Assembly (NCBI RefSeq): GCF_002776575.1
Contig: NZ_CP022548.1
Span: 2,557,001-2,621,000 of the forward strand
Source of the DNA: Sphingorhabdus sp. YGSMI21
GTDB lineage: Bacteria > Pseudomonadota > Alphaproteobacteria > Sphingomonadales > Sphingomonadaceae
Direction: 5' to 3'
Length of the DNA stretch: 64,000 bases
The position numbers were made by a program, and so were the translations under genes. Shown here in pieces: positions 24,908 through 34,231 of the stretch (position 1 is the first letter of the stretch; each line of letters begins with the position of its first letter). Below the pieces are notes generated by a model that was not told the DNA's origin, ran no database searches, and saw nothing but the letters and a program-made list of their open reading frames with translations.

Positions 24908-25438
24908 ATGGAGCATCGAGTGAAGCAGCAGTCTGATTTCGGCATAGACTATCCGATCAAGCGGGAAACTGCCCCGAAAAACTTTCTCAAGCTATTCTAC
25001 CCGTTTCATTATTCGGTCGGCATGGCCGTCGAAAAACATCTGAGCGGGCCGGACCTGACCCGTCACCAGACCGTGATCCTGTGGATCATCCATTCCAAGG
25101 GCGAGGGCGGACACACGATCCATCGCAAGACCATCGAGCGACTGATCGGCGAGTGGTACGAACTGGGGAGTCCGGCTATTTCAAAGGTCCTGCGCGCAAT
25201 GGCGGACAAGGATCTCAATCTGATTTCGATCAAGGAAAGCAAAGCATCGGCCCGGGAAAAGATCATTCGCCTGACGAAAAAGGGACAGGCAACCGTGAAT
25301 GAAATGATCAACCGGACAGAGGCTTTCATCGGGTTGATCTCGGACGAACTGACCGATGACGAGATCGCCATTGGAATGGAATTCATGAGCCGGGTTGGCG
25401 CTATCGTGGAAAGCGGGCTGGCCGGCCGGAAACCCTGA
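24908..25438 (+). CDS. MarR-family transcriptional regulator
   Basis: The protein has 176 residues. A winged-helix core contains LTRHQTVILWIIHSKGEGGH, a recognition helix around GSPAISKVLRAMADKDL, a wing (KESKASAREKIIRLTKKGQA) and a long C-terminal dimer helix. An ATG at 24908 is preferred; an in-frame TTG at 24869 would add 13 residues. It is divergent from the P450 gene, with a 37-bp dyad in between. It is a likely repressor or activator of the P450-TonB-SnoaL genes. Confidence 0.75.
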   Translation: MEHRVKQQSDFGIDYPIKRETAPKNFLKLFYPFHYSVGMAVEKHLSGPDLTRHQTVILWIIHSKGEGGHTIHRKTIERLIGEWYELGSPAISKVLRAMADKDLNLISIKESKASAREKIIRLTKKGQATVNEMINRTEAFIGLISDELTDDEIAIGMEFMSRVGAIVESGLAGRKP

Positions 25439-25742
25439 TTTCGATAGGTCTGGCCCTCGTAGCGGCCGGCATGGCGCGCGATAAATTGATGTCCTACAGC
25501 AGGGCGATCATGATAGGGGGGCATTATGTCTGAACGTCAGCCTTGCCGATATTTCCCTTCGTTTGCCAACAGGTTGGTCGGGTTTTTTGATGCGGGTGCC
25601 AAAGTGTTTTTCCTTTTCTTTGACACTGTAAACTTTGTAAAGTTCATCAGACTGGCCCCGCCCAATATGAACAGTGGTGGCCAATCCATATTCGCGGGTG
25701 CGCCGCAATGATTGTCCTTCGAACTTACCGGAGTTTTTTCTG
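25439..25742. other. 304-bp intergenic region without a convincing gene
   Basis: It contains an AT-rich stretch with TTTGACACTGTAAACTTTG near 25618 that resembles promoter or operator DNA. A 61-codon frame opens at 25526 but has no recognisable features. Nothing else is supported. Confidence 0.4.
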
Positions 25743-26348
25743 ATGCTGCCTTCGCTGATTGTGCTGGACGATTTCATCGCCGATCCGCTGGCGGCGCGCG
25801 ATGCTGCATTGGCGCTCGACTATGATCCTGAAAACAAGCAGGGCAATTATCCGGGCCATATCTCGACCAGACCATTGGAAATACAAGGACTCAATGAACG
25901 GATTTCCGGGATCATCAACGCGCCGGTCAAGGCCGCTCCCAATACCAGCCATCTGCATTGCCGGGTGACGCTGAAGGGCGACAAGGGCCGCAGCGGCGTG
26001 CATATCGACCCTGCTTTCTATTCCGGCATTCTCTATTTGTCGCTGCCCGAACATTGCAAGGGCGGGACCGAGTTTTTCCGCCACAAGCGTACCGGGCTGG
26101 AACGGCTGCCGACCGATATGCCGGGGATCATGAAAGCCGGCTATTCCGATATAAATATGCTGATCGAGGATGTGGTGAACAGGGATACCAACCATCCGGC
26201 GAAATGGACGAAGGTGATGACCGTGCCGATGCGCTTCAACCGGCTGATCCTGTTCAGCCCGTGGATGTTTCACAATAGTGGCATGGCCTTTGGCAAGACG
26301 CCGCAGGACGGGCGGCTGGTCAACCTTATGTTCTTTGCCAAGGGATAG
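25743..26348 (+). CDS. DUF6445-family protein (2OG-Fe(II) oxygenase-like)
   Basis: The protein of 201 residues starts MLPSLIVLDDFIADPLAARD, the usual DUF6445 opening. It has HLHCRVTLKG, GRSGVHIDPAFYSGILYLS (a possible HxD metal pair), a KGGTEFFRHKRTG loop, and FSPWMFHNSGMAFG with a later histidine. The layout resembles double-stranded beta-helix Fe(II)/2-oxoglutarate dioxygenases, but no activity is established. Such genes often accompany tryptophan halogenase and TonB loci; none adjoin here. The start at 25743 was chosen from the protein alignment pattern. Confidence 0.65.
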   Translation: MLPSLIVLDDFIADPLAARDAALALDYDPENKQGNYPGHISTRPLEIQGLNERISGIINAPVKAAPNTSHLHCRVTLKGDKGRSGVHIDPAFYSGILYLSLPEHCKGGTEFFRHKRTGLERLPTDMPGIMKAGYSDINMLIEDVVNRDTNHPAKWTKVMTVPMRFNRLILFSPWMFHNSGMAFGKTPQDGRLVNLMFFAKG

Positions 26349-26388
26349 CGGTGGCTGCCTATCAATGGTAAGTCGCTACAATGAATGG

Positions 26389-26410
26389 CACCCCAGCGAA
26401 GGCTGGGGCC
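26389..26410 (-). repeat. Solo half of the 88-bp repeat
   Basis: CACCCCAGCGAAGGCTGGGGCC is the reverse complement of the right hairpin arm of the 88-bp repeat. The left arm is absent. It lies in the leader of the MBL lipoprotein gene at 26486. Confidence 0.7.
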
Positions 26411-26485
26411 CAAACCAATGAAGGTGGGGTAACCGATAGCCACCAAAAACCACCGACCCGACGAAAAAAACAGGAGACCCTTCCC

Positions 26486-27433
26486 ATGTCACAACCGATA
26501 TCCAGAACTTTCGCCGCCTTGCTGCTCGCCGCTTCTCCGCTCGCGCTGTCCGCCTGCAGCCAGAGCAACGCGCAGGAAGCGGACCGCTTTGCTTCGGTCG
26601 AGATCAAGGCCGAACCTCTGGCCGAAGGGGTCGCTGTTCTTTTCGGTGCCGGCGGCAATATCGGCGTGTCCTACGGGCCCGATGGTACCGTATTGATCGA
26701 TGACCAGTTCGCACCGCTGACGCCGAAGATCCAGGCGGCGATCGCTGACCTTGGCGCGGAACCGGTGACCTATCTGATCAACACCCACTGGCACGGCGAC
26801 CATAGCGGAGGGAACGAGAATTTCGGCAAGGCCGGCGCGCTGATCATGGCGCATGACCATGTTCGCGAGCGGATGCTGGGTATCCAGAAGTCGGGACGCG
26901 GCAATGATCCGGCGTCCCCGGTCGAGGCCTTGCCCACCGTCACCTATCATGACGGTCTGAAGCTGCATCTCAACGGCGACGAAGTGCAGGTCATGCATAT
27001 GAAACACGGCCATACCGACGGCGACAGCGTCATCTTCTGGAAGAAAGCCAATGTGCTGCACATGGGTGATCTGTTCTTCAACGAGGTGAGTCTGCCCTTT
27101 ATCGACCTCAACAGCGGCGGCAATGTGCGCGGCGTGCTGGCGGCGGCAGAGAAGGTGCTGGCCATGGTGGATGACGATAGCAAGATCATCCCGGGCCATG
27201 GACCGATGGCGACCAAGGCCGACCTGATCGCCTATCGGGACATGCTCAAAACGGTGATCGGCGCGGTCGCAAAGGCGCAGGCCGAGGGCAAATCACTGGA
27301 AGCGGTGCAGGCGATGAAACCGGCGGCGCGGTGGGATATCAACCCTGATGCCTTCATCAAGGGCGATGCCTTTGTCGAAGCGGTCTACAAGAGCTTGCAG
27401 CAGCCGGATCATGTGGAAGACCACGCCCACTAG
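26486..27433 (+). CDS. MBL-fold metallo-hydrolase lipoprotein
   Basis: The protein of 315 residues has a lipoprotein signal (AASPLALSAC). The metallo-beta-lactamase fold has its zinc ligands in THWHGDHSGGN (HxHxDH), MKHGHTDGD, LHMGDLFF and IPGHGP. The VSYGPDGTVLIDDQF opening is typical of periplasmic MBL hydrolases related to subclass B3-like or quinoprotein relay-type proteins. The substrate is unknown; antibiotic hydrolysis is not implied. The start at 26486 has AGGAGA upstream. Its stop directly abuts the stop of the patatin gene on the other strand. Confidence 0.85.
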   Translation: MSQPISRTFAALLLAASPLALSACSQSNAQEADRFASVEIKAEPLAEGVAVLFGAGGNIGVSYGPDGTVLIDDQFAPLTPKIQAAIADLGAEPVTYLINTHWHGDHSGGNENFGKAGALIMAHDHVRERMLGIQKSGRGNDPASPVEALPTVTYHDGLKLHLNGDEVQVMHMKHGHTDGDSVIFWKKANVLHMGDLFFNEVSLPFIDLNSGGNVRGVLAAAEKVLAMVDDDSKIIPGHGPMATKADLIAYRDMLKTVIGAVAKAQAEGKSLEAVQAMKPAARWDINPDAFIKGDAFVEAVYKSLQQPDHVEDHAH

Positions 27434-29785
27434 TCAGAGAGTCGCGGCCTCGATTTCTTCGCGCAGGGCGGCGATCAGCGGTTTGACCCTGGTCAGCCGC
27501 GGCTCTTCCTCGTCGACGATCTTGCGGAAGATGGTCTTCTTGAAGTCGAGGATCGTATCTTCAGCGGGGCGTTTGGAGACGGGCAGGGTGGAGAAGATGA
27601 TGTCGATCATCCGCTCGGCCCCGTGCAGTCGGCCCCAGAGATAGTCATTCTCGCGGTAACTGCGGCTGAAAAAGGCGCCGAAATTGTTGAATTCTATGCC
27701 TTTTAATGTCGCCGCCACGCCGCCCTTGCGGATCGTCTTGGCATCTTCGGGAGAGATGCGGTCGACCTTGATCGGATCGAATTCGTCCAGCCCTTCACCC
27801 TGCAGCAGCGGCAGCGTGGCGATGTCGTAGAAGGGGAAGCCGAGGAAGGCGAGCAGCATCGAGCGCTTCTCCGCCTTCGGGACCACCGCCAGCGCTTCGG
27901 CCAGCCTCGCGTCGACAATCGCGTCGGCCGAGGTCAGGTCGCGGGCCTTGGCCAGCGCATCCAGCATGGTTCCGGGATGTTCCTCCGCCTCCTCGGCGAG
28001 ACTGACGAAATCATCGCCGAGATAGTCGATCGTCTCGCGCTCGATATAGAGTGAAAGACAGTCATAGATGACATCGTGCATGCCTTCCATCACCTCGGCA
28101 GCGGCCGGATCGGCGCGGTCGAGATCTTCGGCAAGCTGCCGCGCCATGAAGCGCAGCCGCCGCACCCGGAAGCCGAGATCATGCTGCCGGAAAAACTCGG
28201 CCGCCGGCTTGGTCGGTCCGCCGCTCTTCTGCCCGACATTGTCGAGGCCGAGGCGGCGTATCTCGGCCCATAAAGCGCTGCGCAGGCCGGGGTGGTTGTG
28301 CCCGTTGGGATCGGATTTGGCCCGCCGGATGGTATGGGCGATATCCTCGATCACCGTCGCCAGCTTGAGATGGCCATAGGCGCTGTAGGAAAAGCCGGAA
28401 AGCTTGGCCGCCTTGTCCCGCGACTTGCGACGCCAGGCGGCGACTCGTGCCGGCGTCGGCCGGTCGAGGAAAAAGGTGCGTCCGAACAGGCTCTCGACAT
28501 GCTGCTCGACCTCGCCGCGCAGATTCTCGGTGATCAGCCGCATCTGGATGATCCGGTTCGATCGTCCGGCAATGGCGTTGAGATTGTCGCGGATCGGCTG
28601 CTCACGGGGGATGTTCGAAATCGCCCCGAAGATCGTCGAGAAGAAACCGGGCAGCGCCTCATTCTCGGCCTCCTGCGCCGCCTGCAACCGCTGTGTCGCC
28701 TTGTCACTCTTGGCGACATCGAGATCCGGGCGCGGGTCGATATAGACGAAACGCCGGTCGACCTCGCGTTTCGCGGGCCGGTTCTTCAACGCCTCGATCG
28801 CCTGGGCAAAGGGCGCGTTGGCGAGGACCGAACCGTCGATCAGCACCGTATCCTCCGCTGTTCCGGCGCGAAACTGGTTGGGCAATATCCGTTTGAGAAA
28901 GGCGGAACGTCCCTCCCAGACATAATCATGGTCTTCGAGCAGCCCGTCCAGCTCCCGCACCGTGAACGGCGGAAAGGCGCCTGGGAAGCTGGCGGTGGCG
29001 CGACCGGCAAAGGTCAGCGCCGCCGGATCGGCAATTGCGTCGTCCCTCTTGCCTCTGGTCGAAAAGCCGATGGTGATCCGATGCTCCATCTCGAGCGCTT
29101 CGGGCGGGCTGTGCAGCTGCAGCTTTTCCGGATGGCCGACGAAATCGGTGACCGTGACGAACAGGTCGAGCGGCTGGCCCGGCGGCAGCAGGCGTGGCCC
29201 GCGCTCGGTTGCCCGGACCGCGGCCAGCGCGTCCCAGATCAGGCCGCTGAACACCTTGCCGCCAAAGGGCGGAGCGAACCAGCGCGCGCGGACAAAGCGC
29301 GACAGCTTCATCTTGACCTCTTCCTGCGCCTCTTTCGAGACGGTCTGTTCGACCGCGCCGCCCTTGCGGCCCAGCGCCATCCAGGCAATCGGTTCGGCCC
29401 AGAATTTCGAGAAACGCGACAGCGGCCGCGCATCCGGATCGAGCAGCTTGTCGACATCGGCGGTGTCGAGCCACAAGTCGGTCAGCGGATCGAGCGACTG
29501 GCCCGACAGGATCGCCTGAGACAGGAATATCCCGTTGATCCCGCCGGCGCTGGCGCCGGAAATAATGTCCGGCAGAATGCGCAGCCGCGTGCCCGTCTCC
29601 TGCTCCAGCCATTCGAGGATGTCATAATAGATTCCGCGGCTGCACTGGTCGATCCGCGCGCCGTCGTGGAAATCCCGGCTGGCCTGCGCCAGCTTCCAGA
29701 TTTCCTTGGTGATGCCGTGCATATAGATGGCCAGACTCACGCCGCCATAGCAGATCAAGGCCAGTCTGAGTTCTTTCTGCCGCAT
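27434..29785 (-). CDS. Patatin-like protein with DUF3376
   Basis: The protein of 783 residues has an N-terminal patatin domain. It contains the Gly-rich LICYGGVSLAIYMHGITKE, the nucleophile motif GASAGGINGIFLS (GxSxG) and the dyad aspartate in IDGSVLANAPFAQA. A long C-terminal region corresponds to DUF3376. Patatins are Ser-Asp lipid acyl hydrolases. This long subfamily is found in actinobacteria and alphaproteobacteria and is probably associated with membrane lipid turnover. No signal peptide is seen. It is divergent from radA. Confidence 0.85.
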   Translation of the reverse strand: MRQKELRLALICYGGVSLAIYMHGITKEIWKLAQASRDFHDGARIDQCSRGIYYDILEWLEQETGTRLRILPDIISGASAGGINGIFLSQAILSGQSLDPLTDLWLDTADVDKLLDPDARPLSRFSKFWAEPIAWMALGRKGGAVEQTVSKEAQEEVKMKLSRFVRARWFAPPFGGKVFSGLIWDALAAVRATERGPRLLPPGQPLDLFVTVTDFVGHPEKLQLHSPPEALEMEHRITIGFSTRGKRDDAIADPAALTFAGRATASFPGAFPPFTVRELDGLLEDHDYVWEGRSAFLKRILPNQFRAGTAEDTVLIDGSVLANAPFAQAIEALKNRPAKREVDRRFVYIDPRPDLDVAKSDKATQRLQAAQEAENEALPGFFSTIFGAISNIPREQPIRDNLNAIAGRSNRIIQMRLITENLRGEVEQHVESLFGRTFFLDRPTPARVAAWRRKSRDKAAKLSGFSYSAYGHLKLATVIEDIAHTIRRAKSDPNGHNHPGLRSALWAEIRRLGLDNVGQKSGGPTKPAAEFFRQHDLGFRVRRLRFMARQLAEDLDRADPAAAEVMEGMHDVIYDCLSLYIERETIDYLGDDFVSLAEEAEEHPGTMLDALAKARDLTSADAIVDARLAEALAVVPKAEKRSMLLAFLGFPFYDIATLPLLQGEGLDEFDPIKVDRISPEDAKTIRKGGVAATLKGIEFNNFGAFFSRSYRENDYLWGRLHGAERMIDIIFSTLPVSKRPAEDTILDFKKTIFRKIVDEEEPRLTRVKPLIAALREEIEAATL

Positions 29786-30104
29786 GGCTTTTAACTACAG
29801 GATGGCGGGGAGGGCGCAACCCGTAATGCACCGCATGGCCTTTGTCGCAAGAAGCCGCCGGATGTGGGCCCCGCTTCTACCTAACAAGCAGGGCTTTCCT
29901 ACACCCGAAACTCTTTGCTATGGTCGATCCATGAACCGGAAACAGGATAGTCATGCGGGCGAGAGCAATCTGGTCCTTGGCTTTTCGCGCATCTTCACGA
30001 GCTGAAATCATTTTCGCCTTTAGGGGGTGTGACCCGTGTGACCCTGTTTTAATTTTTGAGGCAAAAGCACTGGCGTTCCTTATTTGTTCTGCTAGGTAAA
30101 TCCC
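29786..30104. other. 319-bp divergent spacer between patatin-like gene and radA
   Basis: No supported gene. A 24-codon frame beginning at 29931 (MNRKQDSHAGES...) has no clear ribosome site. The near-repeat GTGTGACCCGTGTGACCCTG occurs around 30027. Promoters for both flanking genes are expected here. Confidence 0.4.
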
Positions 30105-31469
30105 ATGGCCAAAGCGAAGAAAAAATATGTCTGTCAGAATTGCGGCTCGATCGCGCACCGCTGGGAAGGACAGTGTAGTGATTGCGGCGAGTGGAATACG
30201 CTGGTCGAGGAAGCGGGCGAAACGGTGTTCGCATCCAAGCATAATCTGCAGACCGGCGGGCGCGAGGTGCGGCTGGTCGGGCTGGATAGCGAAATCGCGC
30301 TGCCGGACCGGAAAAAGACCGGTATCGCCGAATTTGACCGCGCCGTCGGTGGTGGTCTGGTGGCTGGATCGGCGACCCTGATGGGCGGTGATCCGGGGAT
30401 CGGAAAATCGACACTCTTGCTGCAGGTATCTGCGCGATTGGCCGAGGCCGGGCTATCCGTGGCCTATATTTCCGGCGAGGAAGCGGCGGATCAGGTGCGG
30501 TTGCGGGCAAAACGTCTGGGGCTGGGCAAGGCACCGGTGAAGCTTGCCTCGGCGACTTCTGTCCGTGACATATTGACGACCCTGGGCCGCGACGCGCCGG
30601 ATTTCGTCGTGATCGATTCGATCCAGACCATGCACAGCGATCTGATCGAAGGCGCGCCGGGGACGGTCAGCCAGGTACGCGCGTCGGCACAAGAAATCAT
30701 CAAATTTGCCAAGGAACATGGCACGATGGTGATGCTCGTCGGCCATGTCACCAAGGATGGCAATATCGCCGGTCCGCGTGTGCTCGAACATATGGTCGAT
30801 ACGGTGATGAGCTTTGAGGGCGAGCGCAGTCACCAATATCGTATCCTTCGCTCGATCAAGAACCGCTTTGGCGGCACCGATGAAATCGGTGTGTTCGCGA
30901 TGGAAGAAAAAGGCCTCACCGAAGTGGCCAATCCCTCCGCCCTGTTCCTCACCGACCGCAGCGAGGAAGTGACCGGCGCTACCGTGTTCCCGGCAATGGA
31001 AGGCACAAGGCCGGTGCTGGTGGAAATACAGGCGCTGACGGTCCGGCTGGCGAGTGGCGCAACCCCGCGGCGCTCGGTGGTCGGATGGGACAGTTCGCGG
31101 CTGGCGATGATCCTGGCGGTGCTGGAAGCGCGCTGCGGGCTGAGCTTCTCCGGGGCGGAAGTCTATCTCAATGTTGCGGGGGGCTATCGGCTCACCGATC
31201 CCGCTGCCGATCTGGCGGTGGCGGCGGCGTTGATCTCGGCCCATGCCGAGCGTCCGATGCCCAGCGATGCCGTGATCTTCGGCGAAATCGCGCTGTCCGG
31301 CGAGATACGCCCGGTCTCGCGCACGCCGTTGCGGTTGAAGGAAGCCTCCAAGCTCGGTTTCGACCGCGCTCTGATCCCGGCGTCCGGCGAAAAAAGCAGC
31401 GACAGCATGAAGAAGCTGCAATTCGCCAAACTCGCCAATCTCGTTGACCATATGCTCGACCGTGACTAG
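30105..31469 (+). CDS. radA: DNA repair protein RadA
   Basis: RadA of 454 residues. It has an N-terminal C4 zinc finger (CQNCGSIAHRWEGQCSDCGEW), a RecA-like ATPase with Walker A GGDPGIGKSTLL and Walker B FVVIDSIQTM, the RadA-specific KNRFG motif, and a C-terminal Lon-protease-like domain (GGYRLTDPAADLAVAAALIS). It promotes branch migration in recombinational repair in the cytoplasm. It leads a group with cvpA nine bases downstream. Confidence 0.96.
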   Translation: MAKAKKKYVCQNCGSIAHRWEGQCSDCGEWNTLVEEAGETVFASKHNLQTGGREVRLVGLDSEIALPDRKKTGIAEFDRAVGGGLVAGSATLMGGDPGIGKSTLLLQVSARLAEAGLSVAYISGEEAADQVRLRAKRLGLGKAPVKLASATSVRDILTTLGRDAPDFVVIDSIQTMHSDLIEGAPGTVSQVRASAQEIIKFAKEHGTMVMLVGHVTKDGNIAGPRVLEHMVDTVMSFEGERSHQYRILRSIKNRFGGTDEIGVFAMEEKGLTEVANPSALFLTDRSEEVTGATVFPAMEGTRPVLVEIQALTVRLASGATPRRSVVGWDSSRLAMILAVLEARCGLSFSGAEVYLNVAGGYRLTDPAADLAVAAALISAHAERPMPSDAVIFGEIALSGEIRPVSRTPLRLKEASKLGFDRALIPASGEKSSDSMKKLQFAKLANLVDHMLDRD

Positions 31470-31478
31470 CTAGAGCCC

Positions 31479-32003
31479 ATGACGGGTCTTGATATATTTG
31501 TACTGGTTCTGATGGGCGGCGCCGCGGTTCTCGGATTCCTCAGGGGATTCGTCCAGGAAGCGCTTTCGCTGATCGTCTGGATATTGGTCGTGATCGGGGT
31601 GCGGATGCTGCATATGCCGATCTACGAGCGGCTGATCAGCCCGGTGGGCAGCGAGAGCGGAGCCTCGGTGCTGGCGTTCGCGTCGATCGTGATTGTCATC
31701 TATGCGCTGGGCCGCTGGCTGGCTCGCTCGATTGGCGCGCGCTCTCGGAAATCCGTACTGGGTCCCATCGATCGCGTGCTGGGTTTCGGTTTCGGCATGA
31801 TCAAGGGCCTGATAGGCGCCACGCTGATCTATCTGCTGGTGGTACTGGTCTATGACACAATCTATAGTGCGGATGAGCCTCGACCGGAATGGCTCGAGGC
31901 ATCCCGCACCTATCCACTGCTCCATGCGAGCGGAAAGGCGATGATAGACTTTGTCGAGGAACAGCGGAAAGCGGACGACGAGCAAGCGGTAACGGATCAA
32001 TGA
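31479..32003 (+). CDS. CvpA-family membrane protein
   Basis: The protein of 174 residues has four hydrophobic helices and the CvpA signature: GLDIFVLVLMGGAAVLGFLR, GFVQEALSLIVWILVVIGVR, ARSIGARSRKSVLGPIDRVL and GFGFGMIKGLIGATLIYLLV. CvpA proteins of the inner membrane are linked to colicin V production and envelope stress tolerance; the molecular function is unclear. It follows radA by nine bases and overlaps the next gene by four (ATGA), so it is part of an operon. Confidence 0.9.
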   Translation: MTGLDIFVLVLMGGAAVLGFLRGFVQEALSLIVWILVVIGVRMLHMPIYERLISPVGSESGASVLAFASIVIVIYALGRWLARSIGARSRKSVLGPIDRVLGFGFGMIKGLIGATLIYLLVVLVYDTIYSADEPRPEWLEASRTYPLLHASGKAMIDFVEEQRKADDEQAVTDQ

Positions 32004-32440
32004 GCGGCGTGCTTTACACCCGCGAGATTCTGCGTCTGGCCGTGTCGATTCCGAATCAGCAAAGACTGGATAAACCCGATGGCACGGCAGAACTTCGATC
32101 GCGGACCTGCGGCAGCAAAGTCACGGCGGACGTGATGCTCGGCGATGACGGCGCGCTGCAGGATATCGGTCTCGAAATAAGCGCCTGCGCGCTGGGACAG
32201 GCCTCTGCCGCCATTTTGGGGGCGCAAGCCATCGGCAGGACGGCCGCGGATATCAGCGCTGTGCGAGACAATCTGGCAGCGTTTCTGGAGGGATCAGGCA
32301 CCTCTCCCGGCGAGTGGCCGGATATGGATAAACTGGCGGCGGCCCGGGATCACAAGGGCCGTCATGCCGCGATATTGCTTCCCTATGATGCGGTGATCGC
32401 GGCTTGCGCCAATGCCGCTGCCAAACGAAAGGCGGCCTGA
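32000..32440 (+). CDS. Iron-sulfur cluster assembly scaffold-like protein (IscU/NifU-N type)
   Basis: The protein of 146 residues resembles the IscU fold. The first cysteine is in RSRTCGSKVTADVML, the second in SACALGQASAAIL. The third conserved cysteine and the family aspartate are replaced (RHAAILLPYDA; CGS instead of CGD). Two of the three cluster-binding cysteines remain, so it may be a variant scaffold or a carrier. The ATG overlaps the cvpA stop (ATGA), and the antiporter gene follows within four bases. The start at 32000 was set by this coupling. Confidence 0.75.
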   Translation: MSGVLYTREILRLAVSIPNQQRLDKPDGTAELRSRTCGSKVTADVMLGDDGALQDIGLEISACALGQASAAILGAQAIGRTAADISAVRDNLAAFLEGSGTSPGEWPDMDKLAAARDHKGRHAAILLPYDAVIAACANAAAKRKAA

Positions 32441-32443
32441 TCG

Positions 32444-34210
32444 ATGGAAAGCGAAACCCATATGGCCGATCTGTTGCTGGGCGGCTTCGTCATGCTCGGC
32501 GCGGCTCTGGTGATGGTGCTGATCTTCCGGCGGTTCGGCATCGGTGCGGTTCTCGGCTATCTGATTGCAGGGGTCCTGATCGGGCCGCATGGCTTCCAGC
32601 TGATCAGCAACGCCCGGACGATCCTGGAATTTTCCGAGATCGGCATCATACTCCTGCTCTTCATCGTCGGGCTGGAACTGGCACCGGCGCGCCTCATGCG
32701 CCTACGGCAGGCAATCTTTGGCCTGGGCATGAGCCAGGTGGTGTTGTGCGGTATCGCGCTATTCCTGCTGATCATGGCGACAACCAATTTCACGCTGGCG
32801 GCATCGATTGCCATTGGCCTGCCGCTGGCGCTCTCCTCCACCGCGCAGGTGCTGCCGATGCTGCAATCCTCCGGCAGGCTGAACACGCCGACCGGGGAGA
32901 AAGCCTTCTCGATCCTGCTGTTTCAGGATCTCTCGATCATTCCGCTTCTGACCATCATCGCGGCGCTTTCGCGCGCGCCTCAGGACGAAGGCGGCCCGTC
33001 CGGATGGATGACCGCATTCTACGCGATACTGGCTATCGGCGGACTGATCCTGGCCGGCAAATATCTGTTGCAGCCGCTGCTCAAGGTGATCGGCCGGATT
33101 GCCGAGCGGGAACTGTTCATCGTCGCCGGTCTGGTGGCCGTCCTCGGTGGCGCAACGCTGATGGAATTTATCGGGCTTTCGCCGGCCCTTGGCGCGTTTA
33201 TCGCCGGGGTGATGCTCGCCAATTCGCCTTATCGGCACGAGCTGGAAGCCGATATCGATCCGTTCCGCTCGCTGCTGCTCGGCTTCTTCTTCCTCGCTGT
33301 CGGCATGATGCTGGACGTCAATGTCGTACTCGAAAACCCCGGCTTCGTGCTTGGCGCGGCGATTGTGCTGGTTGCCGTCAAGATCGCGATCATATTCGGG
33401 CTGGGCAAGCTGTTCGGCATGGAAACCAATCCGGCGCTGGCGATGGGCATGTTGCTCAGCCAGGGCGGAGAATTCGGCTTTGTACTGTTCTCCGAAGCCG
33501 AAAAGGCGCTGCTGATCGAACCCGAGGCCAGCAGCCTGTTCGGTGCGATCATCACGATTTCCATGGCCACGACACCCTTCCTGATGCTGCTCGCGCGCCG
33601 GTTCAGCAATGGTGGTACCAACTCGTCCACCAATCTCGAAGATCCGGCCAATGCCGACCGGGCGCCGGTGATCGTGGTCGGACAGGGACGGTTCGGACAG
33701 ACGGTGTCACAAATGTTGATGGCTGCCAAAATTCCGCTGACGCTGATCGACATCAAACCGGAACAGATCGATCTTCACGAACGGTTCGGTGCCAAGGTCT
33801 TTTACGGAGACGGGACCCGTATTGACCTCTTGCGACGGGCCGGTGCCGATGACGCGGACGCCATCGTCTTCTGCATGGACGACCAGAATTTCGGCCCGGA
33901 ACAGGCGCGGGCCATTGTGCAGTCTTTCCCGGAAACCAAGATGTTCGTTCGAGTCTATGACCGCCGCCAGCTGATCGCACTCAAGGGGCTTGGCATCGTC
34001 GGGATGAAGCGGGAGATGTTTGAATCGGCGATCCATCTCGCACGCCAGGCCATGTTCGCAATCGATCTGGACAGCAGCCTGATCGAAGAGGTGGAGGAGG
34101 AATTCCGTCAGCGCGATTGCGACCGTCTGGAAGCGCAGATGAAATCGGGCGGTGACATGCTCGCCGGTGCGGAACTCAGGTTCGAAAATAATCCGGGACA
34201 AAAATCCTGA
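32444..34210 (+). CDS. CPA2-family monovalent cation:proton antiporter (KefB/KefC-like)
   Basis: The product of 588 residues has an N-terminal membrane domain of about 12-13 helices (FGIGAVLGYLIAGVLIGPHG, STAQVLPMLQ, SPALGAFIAGVMLANS). A cytoplasmic TrkA-N (RCK) domain follows (APVIVVGQGRFGQTVSQMLM, then VFYGDGTRIDLLRRAGADDAD). Family members exchange potassium for protons, often gated by nucleotides or glutathione adducts. The start could instead be the ATG at 32462. It is the last gene of the radA-cvpA-scaffold group. Confidence 0.9.
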   Translation: MESETHMADLLLGGFVMLGAALVMVLIFRRFGIGAVLGYLIAGVLIGPHGFQLISNARTILEFSEIGIILLLFIVGLELAPARLMRLRQAIFGLGMSQVVLCGIALFLLIMATTNFTLAASIAIGLPLALSSTAQVLPMLQSSGRLNTPTGEKAFSILLFQDLSIIPLLTIIAALSRAPQDEGGPSGWMTAFYAILAIGGLILAGKYLLQPLLKVIGRIAERELFIVAGLVAVLGGATLMEFIGLSPALGAFIAGVMLANSPYRHELEADIDPFRSLLLGFFFLAVGMMLDVNVVLENPGFVLGAAIVLVAVKIAIIFGLGKLFGMETNPALAMGMLLSQGGEFGFVLFSEAEKALLIEPEASSLFGAIITISMATTPFLMLLARRFSNGGTNSSTNLEDPANADRAPVIVVGQGRFGQTVSQMLMAAKIPLTLIDIKPEQIDLHERFGAKVFYGDGTRIDLLRRAGADDADAIVFCMDDQNFGPEQARAIVQSFPETKMFVRVYDRRQLIALKGLGIVGMKREMFESAIHLARQAMFAIDLDSSLIEEVEEEFRQRDCDRLEAQMKSGGDMLAGAELRFENNPGQKS

Positions 34211-34231
34211 CGATCGGCCTGGCGGCGCTAC

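Noticed and set aside
25526..25711. 61-codon frame before the DUF6445 gene
   Set aside because: No family resemblance, low-complexity Phe-rich stretch from T-runs, and no support for translation.
29931..30005. 24-codon frame upstream of radA
   Set aside because: No ribosome site, no recognisable peptide and too short to support.
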